Counted from the first letter of the stretch, positions 26,171 through 34,977 are shown. The stretch: 64,000 nucleotides of DNA from Flavobacterium sp. N502536 (GCF_025947345.1 NZ_CP110011.1:744001-808000), one strand, 5' to 3'. Notes: a model not told the origin generated them from the sequence alone. Made by a program: numbers and translations.

Positions 26171-26186
26171 ACTTTGCCTTAAACAA
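26155..26186 (+). promoter_or_regulatory. Candidate CarH operator 3 (tetR/epimerase intergenic region)
   Basis: ATGTTTA (26155-26161) and TAAACAA (26180-26186), again with an 18-nt spacer, differ from the carH and crtI sites by one base. A TACTTTG word sits just before the right arm, similar to the -7 box placement at crtI. Confidence 0.45.
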
Positions 26187-26216
26187 AATGCACTGTTAAA
26201 TATATTATAAACTATC

Positions 26217-27127
26217 ATGGCAAAGAATGTTTTACTAACCGGAGGCACTGGATTTGTTGGAAAACAACTAACCGATCTACTCATTGACAACGGGTTTACG
26301 GTATCGATTTTGAGTCGTACTGCCCGGGAAAACACCTCACTAATCACCTATTACAAATGGAATTTAAAAGTGATTATATCAACGAAGAAGCGATTCTTCA
26401 GGCTGATTATATCATTCATTTAGCAGGTGAAGGAATCGTGGAAAAAAGATGGACCAAAAGACGTAAAAAAGTCATTTTAGAGAGCCGTGTGCAGCCCATC
26501 GATTTGATTTTTTCGATCTTACAAAAAAACAATAAAGTGCTGGATGCTTTTATCTCGGCTTCGGCAGTTGGAATTTACGGTGCCGTTACCAGTCCTACTG
26601 TCTGCACAGAGGATACCGCTCCCGCAAATGATTTTTTAGGTGTAACCTGTGTGGAATGGGAACAAGCAGCAGCTAAAATTAGCGCTTTAGGCATTCGGAC
26701 TGCTAAAATCCGAACCGGAATTGTTTTGGGGAGAAATGAAGGCTTTCTAAAAAAACTGGGACCCAATTTCAAAGCCGGTTTTGGTGTAGTGTTGGGCACA
26801 GGAAAACAATACCTTCCCTGGATTCATATTGACGATTTGTGTCAGATTTATTTAAAAGCACTTACAGACGAAAATATAAAAGGTCCGTATAATGCCTGCA
26901 TCACAGACAATACTACGAACCTTAGTTTTTCAAAATCACTTGCCAAATTGTACGGTTATAAAATCTGGCTTCCAAAAGTACCTGCCTTTATCCTTAAAAT
27001 TATTTTAGGTGAAATGAGCGAAGCCATCCTGAAAGGACAACGGGTTTCATCTGAAAAAATACAAAAGACGGGTTTTGAATTTCAATTTACCGATTTGGAA
27101 AGCGCGCTGGTTAACTGCCTGAATTAG
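26217..27127 (+). pseudogene. TIGR01777-family NAD(P)-dependent epimerase, one frameshift
   Basis: The reading frame is broken near 26366. The first part (26217 on) has the Rossmann motif LLTGGTGFVGKQL (6-18) and runs to YYKWNLK; the family continues as SDYINEEAILQADYIIHLAG in the -1 frame and to the stop at 27127. Joined, they give about 302 residues, the usual TIGR01777 length, with a C-terminal DUF1731 region. The break falls on TTTAAAA (26363-26369), which in frame reads T-TTA-AAA, a classic -1 slippery heptamer; equally, one A lost from an A5 run would explain it. In other bacteria this gene accompanies photolyase and CarH/LitR, so it may be part of the light response. Confidence 0.8.
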
Positions 27128-27130
27128 GCG

Positions 27131-27700
27131 TTACTTTAAAGTTAGATACATCGGATCTCCGCCTCTGACCACTGCGATTAATTCGGTATTCACCGTTTTA
27201 GCAATCTTAGCCGCGATTCTGTTCGGAATTTCTATATTAAAATCAGAGATCAAAATCGGAAAATCGGAAACAATCTGGATTCCGTCTCCTACTTTTTTGA
27301 TCATAGCATTTACCATAATCATTTTCGATTTTCCGCGCAATACCAACTTGCCTTTGATTTGATATTCTTTTTCGATTTCGTCTATATCTTTCAGATCAAA
27401 TTTTTCAATTTTCCCTTTAAAAACAGCTTTGGGATACCGACGGCTCTCCATATAATTTTCATTAAAATGTTCTTCCATCAGGTCTAATTTAAATCGAAAA
27501 TCTTTAACAATCAGGGTACAAATAAATGTACTTGTCCGAGGCTCCACAACAATTGTGACCTGTCTGTTTACCGCTTTTACATCCTCAAAAAAGGGTACCG
27601 AAGCTTCAAAGTTTATCGTTCCGGTACTGGTAAAAAGTTTATCCTGGGCAATCACAGAATGAGCAATAAACAGCAAAACTAATAGTGTAATTTTTTTCAT
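27131..27700 (-). CDS. YceI-like lipid-binding periplasmic protein
   Basis: A 189-residue secreted protein (signal peptide 1-18, VIAQ) with the YceI pattern: TGTINFEASVPFF, then a MEEHFNENYMESRRYPKAVFKG block and the alternating strands of a lipocalin-like barrel. YceI proteins carry polyisoprenoid or amphiphilic ligands in the periplasm. It converges with the epimerase gene, whose stop is only 3 nt away. Confidence 0.85.
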   Translation of the reverse strand: MKKITLLVLLFIAHSVIAQDKLFTSTGTINFEASVPFFEDVKAVNRQVTIVVEPRTSTFICTLIVKDFRFKLDLMEEHFNENYMESRRYPKAVFKGKIEKFDLKDIDEIEKEYQIKGKLVLRGKSKMIMVNAMIKKVGDGIQIVSDFPILISDFNIEIPNRIAAKIAKTVNTELIAVVRGGDPMYLTLK

Positions 27701-27720
27701 AATCGTTAAGAATTAAACAA

Positions 27721-27984
27721 TTATGTCATTCGATTTTTTCCTTTTTTAAGAAGAGAAATAACTGGACTTAATACGAGCATAAAAAAATAGAATGGCAGTA
27801 CTCCGTTAAAAATAGCAACCCAATCATTTATACTTAAAGTTACGATATTTTCAGCAGTATGGTTCTCTATTTTTGCTAAATATTTGTGAATGTTTCGCTT
27901 ATAAAAAAAGGTTTTAAAGGGAGCCTTCCTACCGTCATTAGGAGATCCGAAACTTCCTGATGTTCTTATTGCATCGGAGTACAA
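27721..27984 (-). CDS. Possible small membrane protein (doubtful)
   Basis: An open frame of 87 codons between the YceI and VOC genes; its first codons overlap the last 19 nt of the VOC gene. It has one or two hydrophobic segments near residues 50-78 (INDWVAIFNGVLPFYFFMLV) and a basic tail, but matches no family I recognise and has no visible ribosome-binding site or start support. It could equally be a decayed remnant. Confidence 0.3.
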   Translation of the reverse strand: MYSDAIRTSGSFGSPNDGRKAPFKTFFYKRNIHKYLAKIENHTAENIVTLSINDWVAIFNGVLPFYFFMLVLSPVISLLKKGKNRMT

Positions 27985-28358
27985 ATCTCAATCAAAAACC
28001 CATCCAGGTCACGCACATAAGCGACTGTTTGCCCCCATGGTTTTTGGGTTGGCTCTTTTACTAACTGAGCCCCTGAAGAAGTTGCTTTCGTCACCAATTC
28101 TTCTACGTCATCGGTTACAAAACCCAATTCAATAGCAAAAGGTTTATGCTCCGGCTTGCTTTCGATAAAACCCTCTTTCAGATTTTGGGCTGCTAAGTTT
28201 TTTGAAGCAAACGAAATTGTGGTTTCGCCTGTACTCAGTTCGCCATAATCCCCCTCCGGAGTTACAAATTTTCTTGAAAATCCAAATGCATTTTCATAAA
28301 ACGACACGGACTTTTCTACTTCTTCGACATATAAAATTGTATATCCAAACTTTACCAT
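27966..28358 (-). CDS. VOC-family (glyoxalase/bleomycin-resistance-like) protein
   Basis: A 130-residue single-domain vicinal oxygen chelate protein: VKFGYTILYVEEVEKSVSFYENAFGF at the N-terminus and YVRDLDGFLIEI at the C-terminus, the usual paired beta-alpha-beta-beta-beta units. Metal ligand identity and substrate are not clear. The start at 28358 is chosen because the fold begins there; an in-frame extension to 28463 adds 35 residues unlike the family. Confidence 0.85.
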   Translation of the reverse strand: MVKFGYTILYVEEVEKSVSFYENAFGFSRKFVTPEGDYGELSTGETTISFASKNLAAQNLKEGFIESKPEHKPFAIELGFVTDDVEELVTKATSSGAQLVKEPTQKPWGQTVAYVRDLDGFLIEICTPMQ

Positions 28359-28515
28359 TTGTATTTGATTTGATTGTAAATAAAATATCTTAATCTGCTG
28401 GGGTGATGATTTAACACATAGAAACATAGATTTTCTAACCGAAAAAGGCGTTTCACTTTTCACATCCTAAAACCCATATTACCTTATTAAAACGACTTGG
28501 TATCTAAGCAGTATC

Positions 28516-29064
28516 CTAGTGAATCTCTAAAAGCACATTATACTGGTCTAAGCTTGCCAGATCTTCGATAGAATTAACGTCAGTCATTCTCGCGTGTTCT
28601 TCTACTTCTTTTTTAGCTTCAATTTGTTTGATGCATTTTCTAAAACGTCGCACCTCTTCTAAATTGGACAGTATCAGTCCCGGAACAGGCACACTTTTTC
28701 CTTCTTTGTCTTTGGCCACCATTGTAAAATAAGACGAATTGCAATGTTTGATGGCTCCGGTCTGAATGTTTTCGGCTTCCACGCGAATCCCAACAATCAT
28801 CGAACTTCTTCCAACATAATTTACGGATGCTTTCATGGTAACCAATTCGCCAACCTCAATTGGTTTCAGGAAGTTTACGGTATCAACAGAAGCGGTTACA
28901 CAATAATTACCGCTAAACTTTGAAGCAGACGCAAAGGCAATCTGATCTAATAGCTGCAAAATATACCCTCCGTGGATTTTTCCACTAAAATTGGTATGCG
29001 AAGGCAGCATTAACTCTGAAATACTTATTTTCGATGAAGAAACGGGTTTAAAATCTGCAGTCAT
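28516..29064 (-). CDS. Acyl-CoA thioesterase (hotdog fold)
   Basis: A 182-residue cytoplasmic hydrolase that cleaves acyl-CoA to free fatty acid and CoA. The signature GKIHGGYILQLLDQIAFASA (28-47) with the central helix, then the strand block VTASVDTVNFLKPIEVGE, matches the ACOT/YciA type. The C-terminal extension (about 140-182) is helical and variable. No fatty-acid operon is adjacent. Confidence 0.9.
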   Translation of the reverse strand: MTADFKPVSSSKISISELMLPSHTNFSGKIHGGYILQLLDQIAFASASKFSGNYCVTASVDTVNFLKPIEVGELVTMKASVNYVGRSSMIVGIRVEAENIQTGAIKHCNSSYFTMVAKDKEGKSVPVPGLILSNLEEVRRFRKCIKQIEAKKEVEEHARMTDVNSIEDLASLDQYNVLLEIH

Positions 29065-29154
29065 ATTTTTTTATTTGTAGTTATAATGGACAAAGTTTTT
29101 CGGCGAACAGTCCTGACGAAACGGTAACCCGAAGCAAATCTTTTTCCTTTTTAT

Positions 29155-30528
29155 TTAATTTAAAGATTGATTTTCATCTGAATTCGAAGCTCTTGCAATA
29201 ATATTTTCGGGGAGCGCCTTTTTGGCTTTCGCCCCCATTTTCTTTAATTTTTCGACACTTGAAACTAAATTCCCTCTTCCGTCTACGAGCTTGCTCATGG
29301 CATTTTCGTACTCCGTTTTGGTATCTTTTATTTTATTTCCTATTCGTACCAGATCGGTTACAAAACCTTCAAATTTATCGTAAAGGGCTCCTGCCTGTCT
29401 GGCAATTTCAAAGGCGTTTTCCTGTTGCTTTTGGTTCGTCCACATACTGTCAATCGTTCGTAAAGTTGCCAGTAAGGTTGTGGGGGTGACAATAACGATG
29501 TTTCGGTCAAATGCTTTATTGTACAAAGTCGAATCTTCGTTTAAAGCAATCGCAAACGCAGGTTCAATCGGGATAAACAGCAGCACAAAATCGGGGCTCT
29601 CAATCTGATACAAATCGTGGTAATTTTTACCTCCCAACTGCTCGACATGTCTTTTAATAGAGTTTACATGTTCTTTGAGAAAATCTACTTTGAGGAGCTC
29701 CGATTCTTCATTGATCCATTTTTCATAGGCCACCAGCGAAACTTTCGAATCGACGATCATCTTTTTACCGTCGGGCAAATTGATTACAACATCGGGTAAA
29801 ACTCTGTTCCCTTCCGCATTGGTAAAGCTTTGCTGTACTTCGTATTCTCTTCCTTTTTCTAAACCTGATTTTTCTAAAACACGTTCCAAAACCAATTCCC
29901 CCCAGTTCCCCTGCATTTTACTGTCGCCTTTCAAAGCTTTGGTTAAATTTAAGGTCTCTTTACTCATTTGGGCATTCATTTCACTCAGTCCCAGAATCTG
30001 CTGGCGCAAAGCCGCATGGTAATCGATACTCTCTTTGTGTGTTTGTTCTACTTTTTGTTCAAAACCCTGAATTTTATCCTGTAAAGGCAACAGGATACTT
30101 TTCATGTTTTCACTGTTTTGTTCGGTAAATTTTGCCGATTTTTCCTCGAGAATTTTATTGGCTAAATTTTCAAACTCTTTGGTAAATTTCTCCTGCAGTT
30201 CGCTGACTTCATTTTTTTGTTCTTTGTGACGTTCCCACAAGTTTTCAAAATCGACCTCTTTTTTAGAAAGCTGAATCGCCAGACTGTCTTTTTCGGTTCG
30301 TATGTTTTCTTTTTCCGAACTGATGGAATAAAGCTGTTTCTCAAAACCTCTTCTTTCATTTTCCAACTGCTCTTTCTGTAGTTGCAATTGATTGACAGTT
30401 GCCTTCAGCCTTTCTTCCAGACTTACTTTTTCGGATTGAAATCGAGCGGCAAACAACAATTTCCCTAAGTATATCCCCAAGCATAACGCTACTACAAAAG
30501 CCAACAAGTACGGAAGAAGTTCAGACAT
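29155..30528 (-). CDS. rmuC: DNA recombination protein RmuC
   Basis: A 457-residue protein with an N-terminal membrane helix (SELLPYLLAFVVALCLGIYL), a long coiled coil (about 30-190, rich in LEERLKATVNQLQLQKEQLE-type heptads) and the RmuC nuclease-like domain (about 195-430) with QGNWGELVLERVLEKSGL and DSKVSL. RmuC limits inversion of short repeats in E. coli. The start at 30528 is chosen because it opens with the membrane helix; an earlier in-frame start adds 11 residues. Confidence 0.92.
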   Translation of the reverse strand: MSELLPYLLAFVVALCLGIYLGKLLFAARFQSEKVSLEERLKATVNQLQLQKEQLENERRGFEKQLYSISSEKENIRTEKDSLAIQLSKKEVDFENLWERHKEQKNEVSELQEKFTKEFENLANKILEEKSAKFTEQNSENMKSILLPLQDKIQGFEQKVEQTHKESIDYHAALRQQILGLSEMNAQMSKETLNLTKALKGDSKMQGNWGELVLERVLEKSGLEKGREYEVQQSFTNAEGNRVLPDVVINLPDGKKMIVDSKVSLVAYEKWINEESELLKVDFLKEHVNSIKRHVEQLGGKNYHDLYQIESPDFVLLFIPIEPAFAIALNEDSTLYNKAFDRNIVIVTPTTLLATLRTIDSMWTNQKQQENAFEIARQAGALYDKFEGFVTDLVRIGNKIKDTKTEYENAMSKLVDGRGNLVSSVEKLKKMGAKAKKALPENIIARASNSDENQSLN

Positions 30529-30687
30529 ATTTCTGTTTTTATATGAAGTAAAAGTACGCAATTATACGTAGTCCATAATTCTAAATTAGAAATTTCACGA
30601 TCACTTTTTAAATGAAAAAAAAATATTTTTCACGCAACCATTTCAAAAAAAAGGCATCTACTAATTATAAACTATTAAAATTTTATC

Positions 30688-31563
30688 ATGAAAAAATTAA
30701 TGTTGAGCTTGTTTATAGCTTTTGGATTCAGTGCCTGCTCCCTAAATAATGAAGATATGAATGTAGCTTGTGGAGAAAGTGAAGACTTAGCTTTTACCGG
30801 AATTCCACTTTTGTGCAACTATAGTGTTAAATCTTTACCTACCAATCCTGTCGCATTTTTAGCCGGCTCTGAAGAAAGACTGAATGCTTACTTCACCAAA
30901 AAAGAAAATACATGTCCAAATGCTACGATTATACCTATCGATTTTACTAAAGATATGCTCGTTGGTATTTTTGCAGGACTTAAACCTACAAACGGTTATC
31001 AAATTAAAATAACCACGATTGTGCAAAACAAATGTGAAGTTTTAATCAACTATTACGAAAAATCACCTGAAGTGGGCGAAGTTGTTGCTCCGGGAGCTAC
31101 CTATCCATCAGATTTTATTCTGATCCCAAAAACAATCAAAACCATCCTGTTTAATAAAGTAGCCGAAAATCGCGATGCTGTCATCGTTGGGAGCTTTAGC
31201 GGTCAATGTACGGGTGCAGACTGTCAAAAATTTTATCAGATCAACGATTTTAATATTCAGAAGTTTCTAAACGTTAAAGCCGGTGCTTACGATTTTAATC
31301 AATACCGATACACTGCCACGACTAAAAAAGGAGATTATACGGCATTCTTGAAAACGGTACCAGCTGAGATTTTAGCCTTAAAAGGACAAACTAAAACCTA
31401 TGGTTCTCCGGACGCTGCAGATCAGGGAGGTGTTTATTTTGAACTTCGTCAGGGTATAACTGTTACGAAAGTTTTTATTGACAACAACGATACAGCCGAT
31501 CAAAGCGCTGAAGTAAAGGCTTTCAAAAAAGTGATTAAGGATAAAATTGCAGCTCAAAAATAA
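30688..31563 (+). CDS. Lipoprotein with PrcB C-terminal-like domain
   Basis: A 291-residue lipoprotein (lipobox FSACS, Cys17). Residues about 55-165 match the PrcB_C family: IDFTKDMLVGIFAGLKPTNG followed by the ITTIVQ strand and the PGATYPSDFILIPKT end. In Treponema, PrcB assists a dentilisin-type protease, but the domain occurs widely in Bacteroidota lipoproteins of unknown role. The C-terminal half (about 170-291) is unrecognised. The next gene begins 8 nt downstream. Confidence 0.75.
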   Translation: MKKLMLSLFIAFGFSACSLNNEDMNVACGESEDLAFTGIPLLCNYSVKSLPTNPVAFLAGSEERLNAYFTKKENTCPNATIIPIDFTKDMLVGIFAGLKPTNGYQIKITTIVQNKCEVLINYYEKSPEVGEVVAPGATYPSDFILIPKTIKTILFNKVAENRDAVIVGSFSGQCTGADCQKFYQINDFNIQKFLNVKAGAYDFNQYRYTATTKKGDYTAFLKTVPAEILALKGQTKTYGSPDAADQGGVYFELRQGITVTKVFIDNNDTADQSAEVKAFKKVIKDKIAAQK

Positions 31564-31571
31564 TCGGATTT

Positions 31572-31970
31572 ATGAAAAAATATTTCTTATTTAGTATCCT
31601 ATGCTGTCTCTTTTCGTCGGCATATTCGCTGGAAGCTACGAGTATCAATTCCGGTTCAATTGTGAACACGTGGATTTGGGAAAAATCAATTGGAGGAAGC
31701 GATAATCCTTATACGGCAACTCCAAAGACGATCGGGTTTAACAAAAAAGTTGTTTTTACGCCTAACGGAAGAGTGATTACCTATAAAAATGATGTTGAAA
31801 TAAGAAATAGCACTTATAAAGTCGAAAAAGGAATTGGTTATTTTGATCAGGCCGAACATGACCTAATCACCTTTGAGGGGAAGACATATATCATAGAAAA
31901 CCTTGACAATCAAAACCTAACAATAGTCAGTAATAACACTGATGCCTCTCGTACTATTTACAAAAGATAG
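31572..31970 (+). CDS. Small exported lipocalin-like protein
   Basis: A 132-residue protein with a signal peptide (about 1-20) and a beta-rich body (GSIVNTWIWEKSIGG, VVFTPNGRVITYKNDVEI, LTIVSNN), which looks like the lipocalin-like families of Bacteroidota. Begins 8 nt after the PrcB-like lipoprotein, so the two are probably co-transcribed. Function not known. Confidence 0.65.
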   Translation: MKKYFLFSILCCLFSSAYSLEATSINSGSIVNTWIWEKSIGGSDNPYTATPKTIGFNKKVVFTPNGRVITYKNDVEIRNSTYKVEKGIGYFDQAEHDLITFEGKTYIIENLDNQNLTIVSNNTDASRTIYKR

Positions 31971-31990
31971 TTTTATAAGCTTATAAAACC

Positions 31991-31998
31991 TATTTTTG
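31991..31998 (+). promoter_or_regulatory. Sigma-factor promoter, -7 box
   Basis: TATTTTTG matches TAnnTTTG, 22 nt before the TTG start of the sigma-factor gene. Confidence 0.5.
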
Positions 31999-32020
31999 CA
32001 AAACCAAAAAAACCACTTTT

Positions 32021-32572
32021 TTGAAAGACGATTTAGAAAAATACATACGGCTGTGCATCAAAAATGACAGAGAGGGACAACTGAAAATCTATCAGTTGTT
32101 CTCTCCTGTTTTATATGGTATTTGCCTAAAGTATATGAAAAACGAAGACGATGCCAAAGATGTATTTCAGGAGGCTTTTGTCATTGTATTTCAAAAAATC
32201 GGCCAATATAAATTTGAAGGAAGCTTTGAAGGCTGGCTAAAACGTATTTTCATTAATAAGCTGATTGAAAGCCTGAACAAGAAGAAAAAAGAAAGTTTCT
32301 TTTTGGATGTTTTTGATCCGGACACCGATTTTGTTGAAGAGGAGGAATTAGATATTGCTCCGGTTGAACAGGAAAAACTGCTGGAATACATTCGGGATTT
32401 ACCCGATCAGTACCGTACCGTTTTCAACCTGTATGTTTTTGAAAAACTAAAGCATAAAGAAATAGCCGAACTTTTAAAAATCTCTGAAGGAACATCAAAG
32501 TCAAATTTAAACCGTGCCAAGCACATTTTGCAAAAAAAAATACTGAGCATAAAAAATTTTAAAATAGCATGA
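32021..32572 (+). CDS. Sigma-70-family (ECF-type) RNA polymerase sigma factor
   Basis: A 183-residue sigma factor with regions 2 (FSPVLYGICLKYMKNEDDAKDVFQEAF, about 28-70) and 4 (LPDQYRTVFNLYVFEKLKHKEIAELL, about 125-175), no region 1 or 3. The first codon is TTG. It overlaps the next gene by 4 nt (ATGA). The downstream gene resembles its regulator, so the pair may respond to an envelope signal. Target promoters unknown. Confidence 0.92.
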   Translation: MKDDLEKYIRLCIKNDREGQLKIYQLFSPVLYGICLKYMKNEDDAKDVFQEAFVIVFQKIGQYKFEGSFEGWLKRIFINKLIESLNKKKKESFFLDVFDPDTDFVEEEELDIAPVEQEKLLEYIRDLPDQYRTVFNLYVFEKLKHKEIAELLKISEGTSKSNLNRAKHILQKKILSIKNFKIA

Positions 32573-34362
32573 AAAAGCAAAATATAGAAGATATTTTTTC
32601 ATCAATGGAAGACTTTACAAGTGTTCCACCCCCTGAATTATGGGGTCAGATTGAAGAAAAATTGGACCAGCCTAAAAAGAAAAAGAGAGCTATTCTTTGG
32701 TGGTCAGCTGCTGCATGCTTATTATTAGGCTTGCTGCTTCCTTCTGTTTTACATTTTAATTCTACTTCGGCAGTTAAAACCGTAAAAAATGGTGCTGTCG
32801 AAGACAATACTGTTGTTTTAGAGGAGAAAAATAACAATACCAATTCTAACCCTACCATTCAAAACAAAGACAATGGAGCTGCTGAAACTACTACGCAGCA
32901 ACAATCAAATGGTACCGGTGTTGATCCTGTCTTAAAAAACGGGACTGCGCCATCGGTTCTTCCTATCAAAAATCAAAATCAAAAAACGACAGTTGCTCAT
33001 GCTGACAAGCCAAACAAAACCAATTCGGAAAATGCTACTCTAAATTCAGCCGTTACCAAAAGAAACGAAGCTCAGACTGCTACCGAAAAAGCAATTGTTT
33101 CAGCAAAAGCAAATGTATATTCTTCCAATCCATCCAATGCGTTTAATGGGGTTTCGAAAAATCAATTTTTAAATCCGGAGAGAAAAGCTGCTCCTCAAAG
33201 TTTAGCGGAGAAGACTTCTGTTTACGGCAAAACCAATGGGTTCAATTCAAATTCAAAAAGCCAACTTCTAAGTGCTGATAAAAAAGCTGCGAATCAAATT
33301 TTAGCGGAAAAAACTTTTAGCGCCGGAAAAACAAATCCGTTCAGTCCAGGTTCTAAAAATCAGGTGTCCGGTTCTGTTTTTGAGGAGCAACAAAACCCTA
33401 AAAACAATTTTGGTATCGCTTTAAATAACCCGGGTTCCTTTTCAAATCCTCATGCAAAAGCTTCAAATGAAAATGCAGTATCTGGCAGAGAACTAACAGG
33501 TAATCCGAAAAGCAATTCGAAATTCACTACTGTTTTAAGCAAGCAGGATTCCGTTCAGCTGGCCGAACTACAAAATTTAGAAAAAGGCATTATTAGTCCG
33601 GAAAACAAAAAAGAAAAAGAAGAGAAACTAACGGTTCCGAAAGGCGAAAAATGGGCTGTTGAAGTTTTTGCCGGAGTCGCCAGTTCAGAAAATTATAAAA
33701 ATGACAAAACGCTGGGTAATGTAAACGATTCTAAACAAGGTAGCACGTACGGGGTTAAAACGAAATACAAAATCAACAACAAATGGGCCGTGGGTTCCGG
33801 TTTTAAGATTAACGAGTTAGGACAAAGCGTTGCCAATGTATCTTACATCAGCAATGGCCCTCCTAATTCGGCTATGACTTCTAATGACTATTTCAATCAA
33901 AATGCAACTGTGGTTGCGGCATCACCTCAGATTAGCACCAATGACGGTTATATCTTTGTTTCTAAAACCACGACCAATGCCTTGAAACAAAACAATATTG
34001 AAAGTAATACGATTGAAAGCGGAAATTTAGACCAAAGCTTGCGATACATCGAAATGCCTTTGGAGGTTTCCTACTCCATTTTTAACAAAAATAAGACCCG
34101 TATCAATCTGAATACAGGCGGTTTTGTGGGCAAACTGATTTCAAACAATATGGCTTTAAACGGAAATTCAATTGGAAAAAATGTTAACGCCAACGATTAC
34201 ATCTACGGTTCTACTTTAAGCAGTACTGTACAATATCGTGTTTATAAAAAAACAAGTGTTTTTGTGGAGCCTGCCATGAATTATTACATCAATCCGTTAA
34301 ACAGCCAGTCTTTCAATCAGTTTCAATGGGGATTGAATTTTGGATTGAATGTTTCTTTTTAA
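32569..34362 (+). CDS. Anti-sigma-like protein with membrane helix and beta-barrel-type C-terminus
   Basis: A 597-residue protein coupled to the sigma factor by a 4-nt overlap. Residues 1-38 are a charged helical segment ending LDQPKKKKR, which may face the cytoplasm and bind sigma; 40-62 is one membrane helix; about 63-360 is an Asn/Gln/Lys-rich linker with at least three imperfect 33-residue repeats built on LAEKTFSAGKTNPF; about 365-597 has beta strands and aromatic residues typical of an outer-membrane barrel (GVASSENYKNDK to GLNFGLNVSF). Whether the barrel inserts in the outer membrane is unknown. No classical anti-sigma zinc motif is present. Confidence 0.7.
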   Translation: MKKQNIEDIFSSMEDFTSVPPPELWGQIEEKLDQPKKKKRAILWWSAAACLLLGLLLPSVLHFNSTSAVKTVKNGAVEDNTVVLEEKNNNTNSNPTIQNKDNGAAETTTQQQSNGTGVDPVLKNGTAPSVLPIKNQNQKTTVAHADKPNKTNSENATLNSAVTKRNEAQTATEKAIVSAKANVYSSNPSNAFNGVSKNQFLNPERKAAPQSLAEKTSVYGKTNGFNSNSKSQLLSADKKAANQILAEKTFSAGKTNPFSPGSKNQVSGSVFEEQQNPKNNFGIALNNPGSFSNPHAKASNENAVSGRELTGNPKSNSKFTTVLSKQDSVQLAELQNLEKGIISPENKKEKEEKLTVPKGEKWAVEVFAGVASSENYKNDKTLGNVNDSKQGSTYGVKTKYKINNKWAVGSGFKINELGQSVANVSYISNGPPNSAMTSNDYFNQNATVVAASPQISTNDGYIFVSKTTTNALKQNNIESNTIESGNLDQSLRYIEMPLEVSYSIFNKNKTRINLNTGGFVGKLISNNMALNGNSIGKNVNANDYIYGSTLSSTVQYRVYKKTSVFVEPAMNYYINPLNSQSFNQFQWGLNFGLNVSF

Positions 34363-34414
34363 AGTTCTTTTTGTGGTAATTTTACCCAAAATTACTTAGA
34401 AAAAAAACGATAAC

Positions 34415-34936
34415 ATGACCATCAAAAACAGTTGGACCGATCTGAAAATATTACCCAAAGATCTTATCATTGCTAAAGAATTGCTTTATGATTGTTGCAG
34501 TTTAGATGTTACCCAACCTCATCCGGAAGCAGAAAGCAGCGATTATGATGCGTATCGCTTTCAGTTCGATCAAAAGCAAATCTGCTACAGAACGGCAAAA
34601 ATTACGCCTACGAAAACGGGACAATTTGTAACGTTATGGAAACGCAATGCAACAGGTATTATTGAACCATTTGATTTCTCAGACCCTATTGATTTTGTGA
34701 TTGTGAGTGTCAGAAAGGATGATTTATTTGGACAATTTGTTTTTCCGAAAGCTGTTCTATTGGAAAAAGGGATTTTTACAACTCCGACAAAAGAAGGCAA
34801 AAGAGCCACCAGAGTTTATCCGCCCTGGGATGAAACCACAAGCAAACAGGCGCAGAAAACACAGCAATGGCAACTGAATTATTTTCACGTCATCACCCCC
34901 AACGCAAACCCGACAGCATTCAAAGCATTATTTTAA
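34415..34936 (+). CDS. MepB-family protein
   Basis: A 173-residue cytoplasmic protein of the MepB family (KTGQFVTLWKR, FDFSDPIDFVIVSV, VFPKAVLLEKGI). The family was named for a gene adjoining a Staphylococcus multidrug efflux operon, but its biochemical role is not known and no efflux pump lies here. It is followed by a terminator. Confidence 0.8.
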   Translation: MTIKNSWTDLKILPKDLIIAKELLYDCCSLDVTQPHPEAESSDYDAYRFQFDQKQICYRTAKITPTKTGQFVTLWKRNATGIIEPFDFSDPIDFVIVSVRKDDLFGQFVFPKAVLLEKGIFTTPTKEGKRATRVYPPWDETTSKQAQKTQQWQLNYFHVITPNANPTAFKALF

Positions 34937-34941
34937 ATACA

Positions 34942-34977
34942 AAAAAGCAGCCCAAATTACTTTGGACTGCTTTTTCT
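34942..34977 (+). terminator. Terminator of the MepB gene
   Basis: AAAAGCAGCCCAAA and TTTGGACTGCTTTT pair with one mismatch around a TTAC loop and run into T. Confidence 0.78.
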
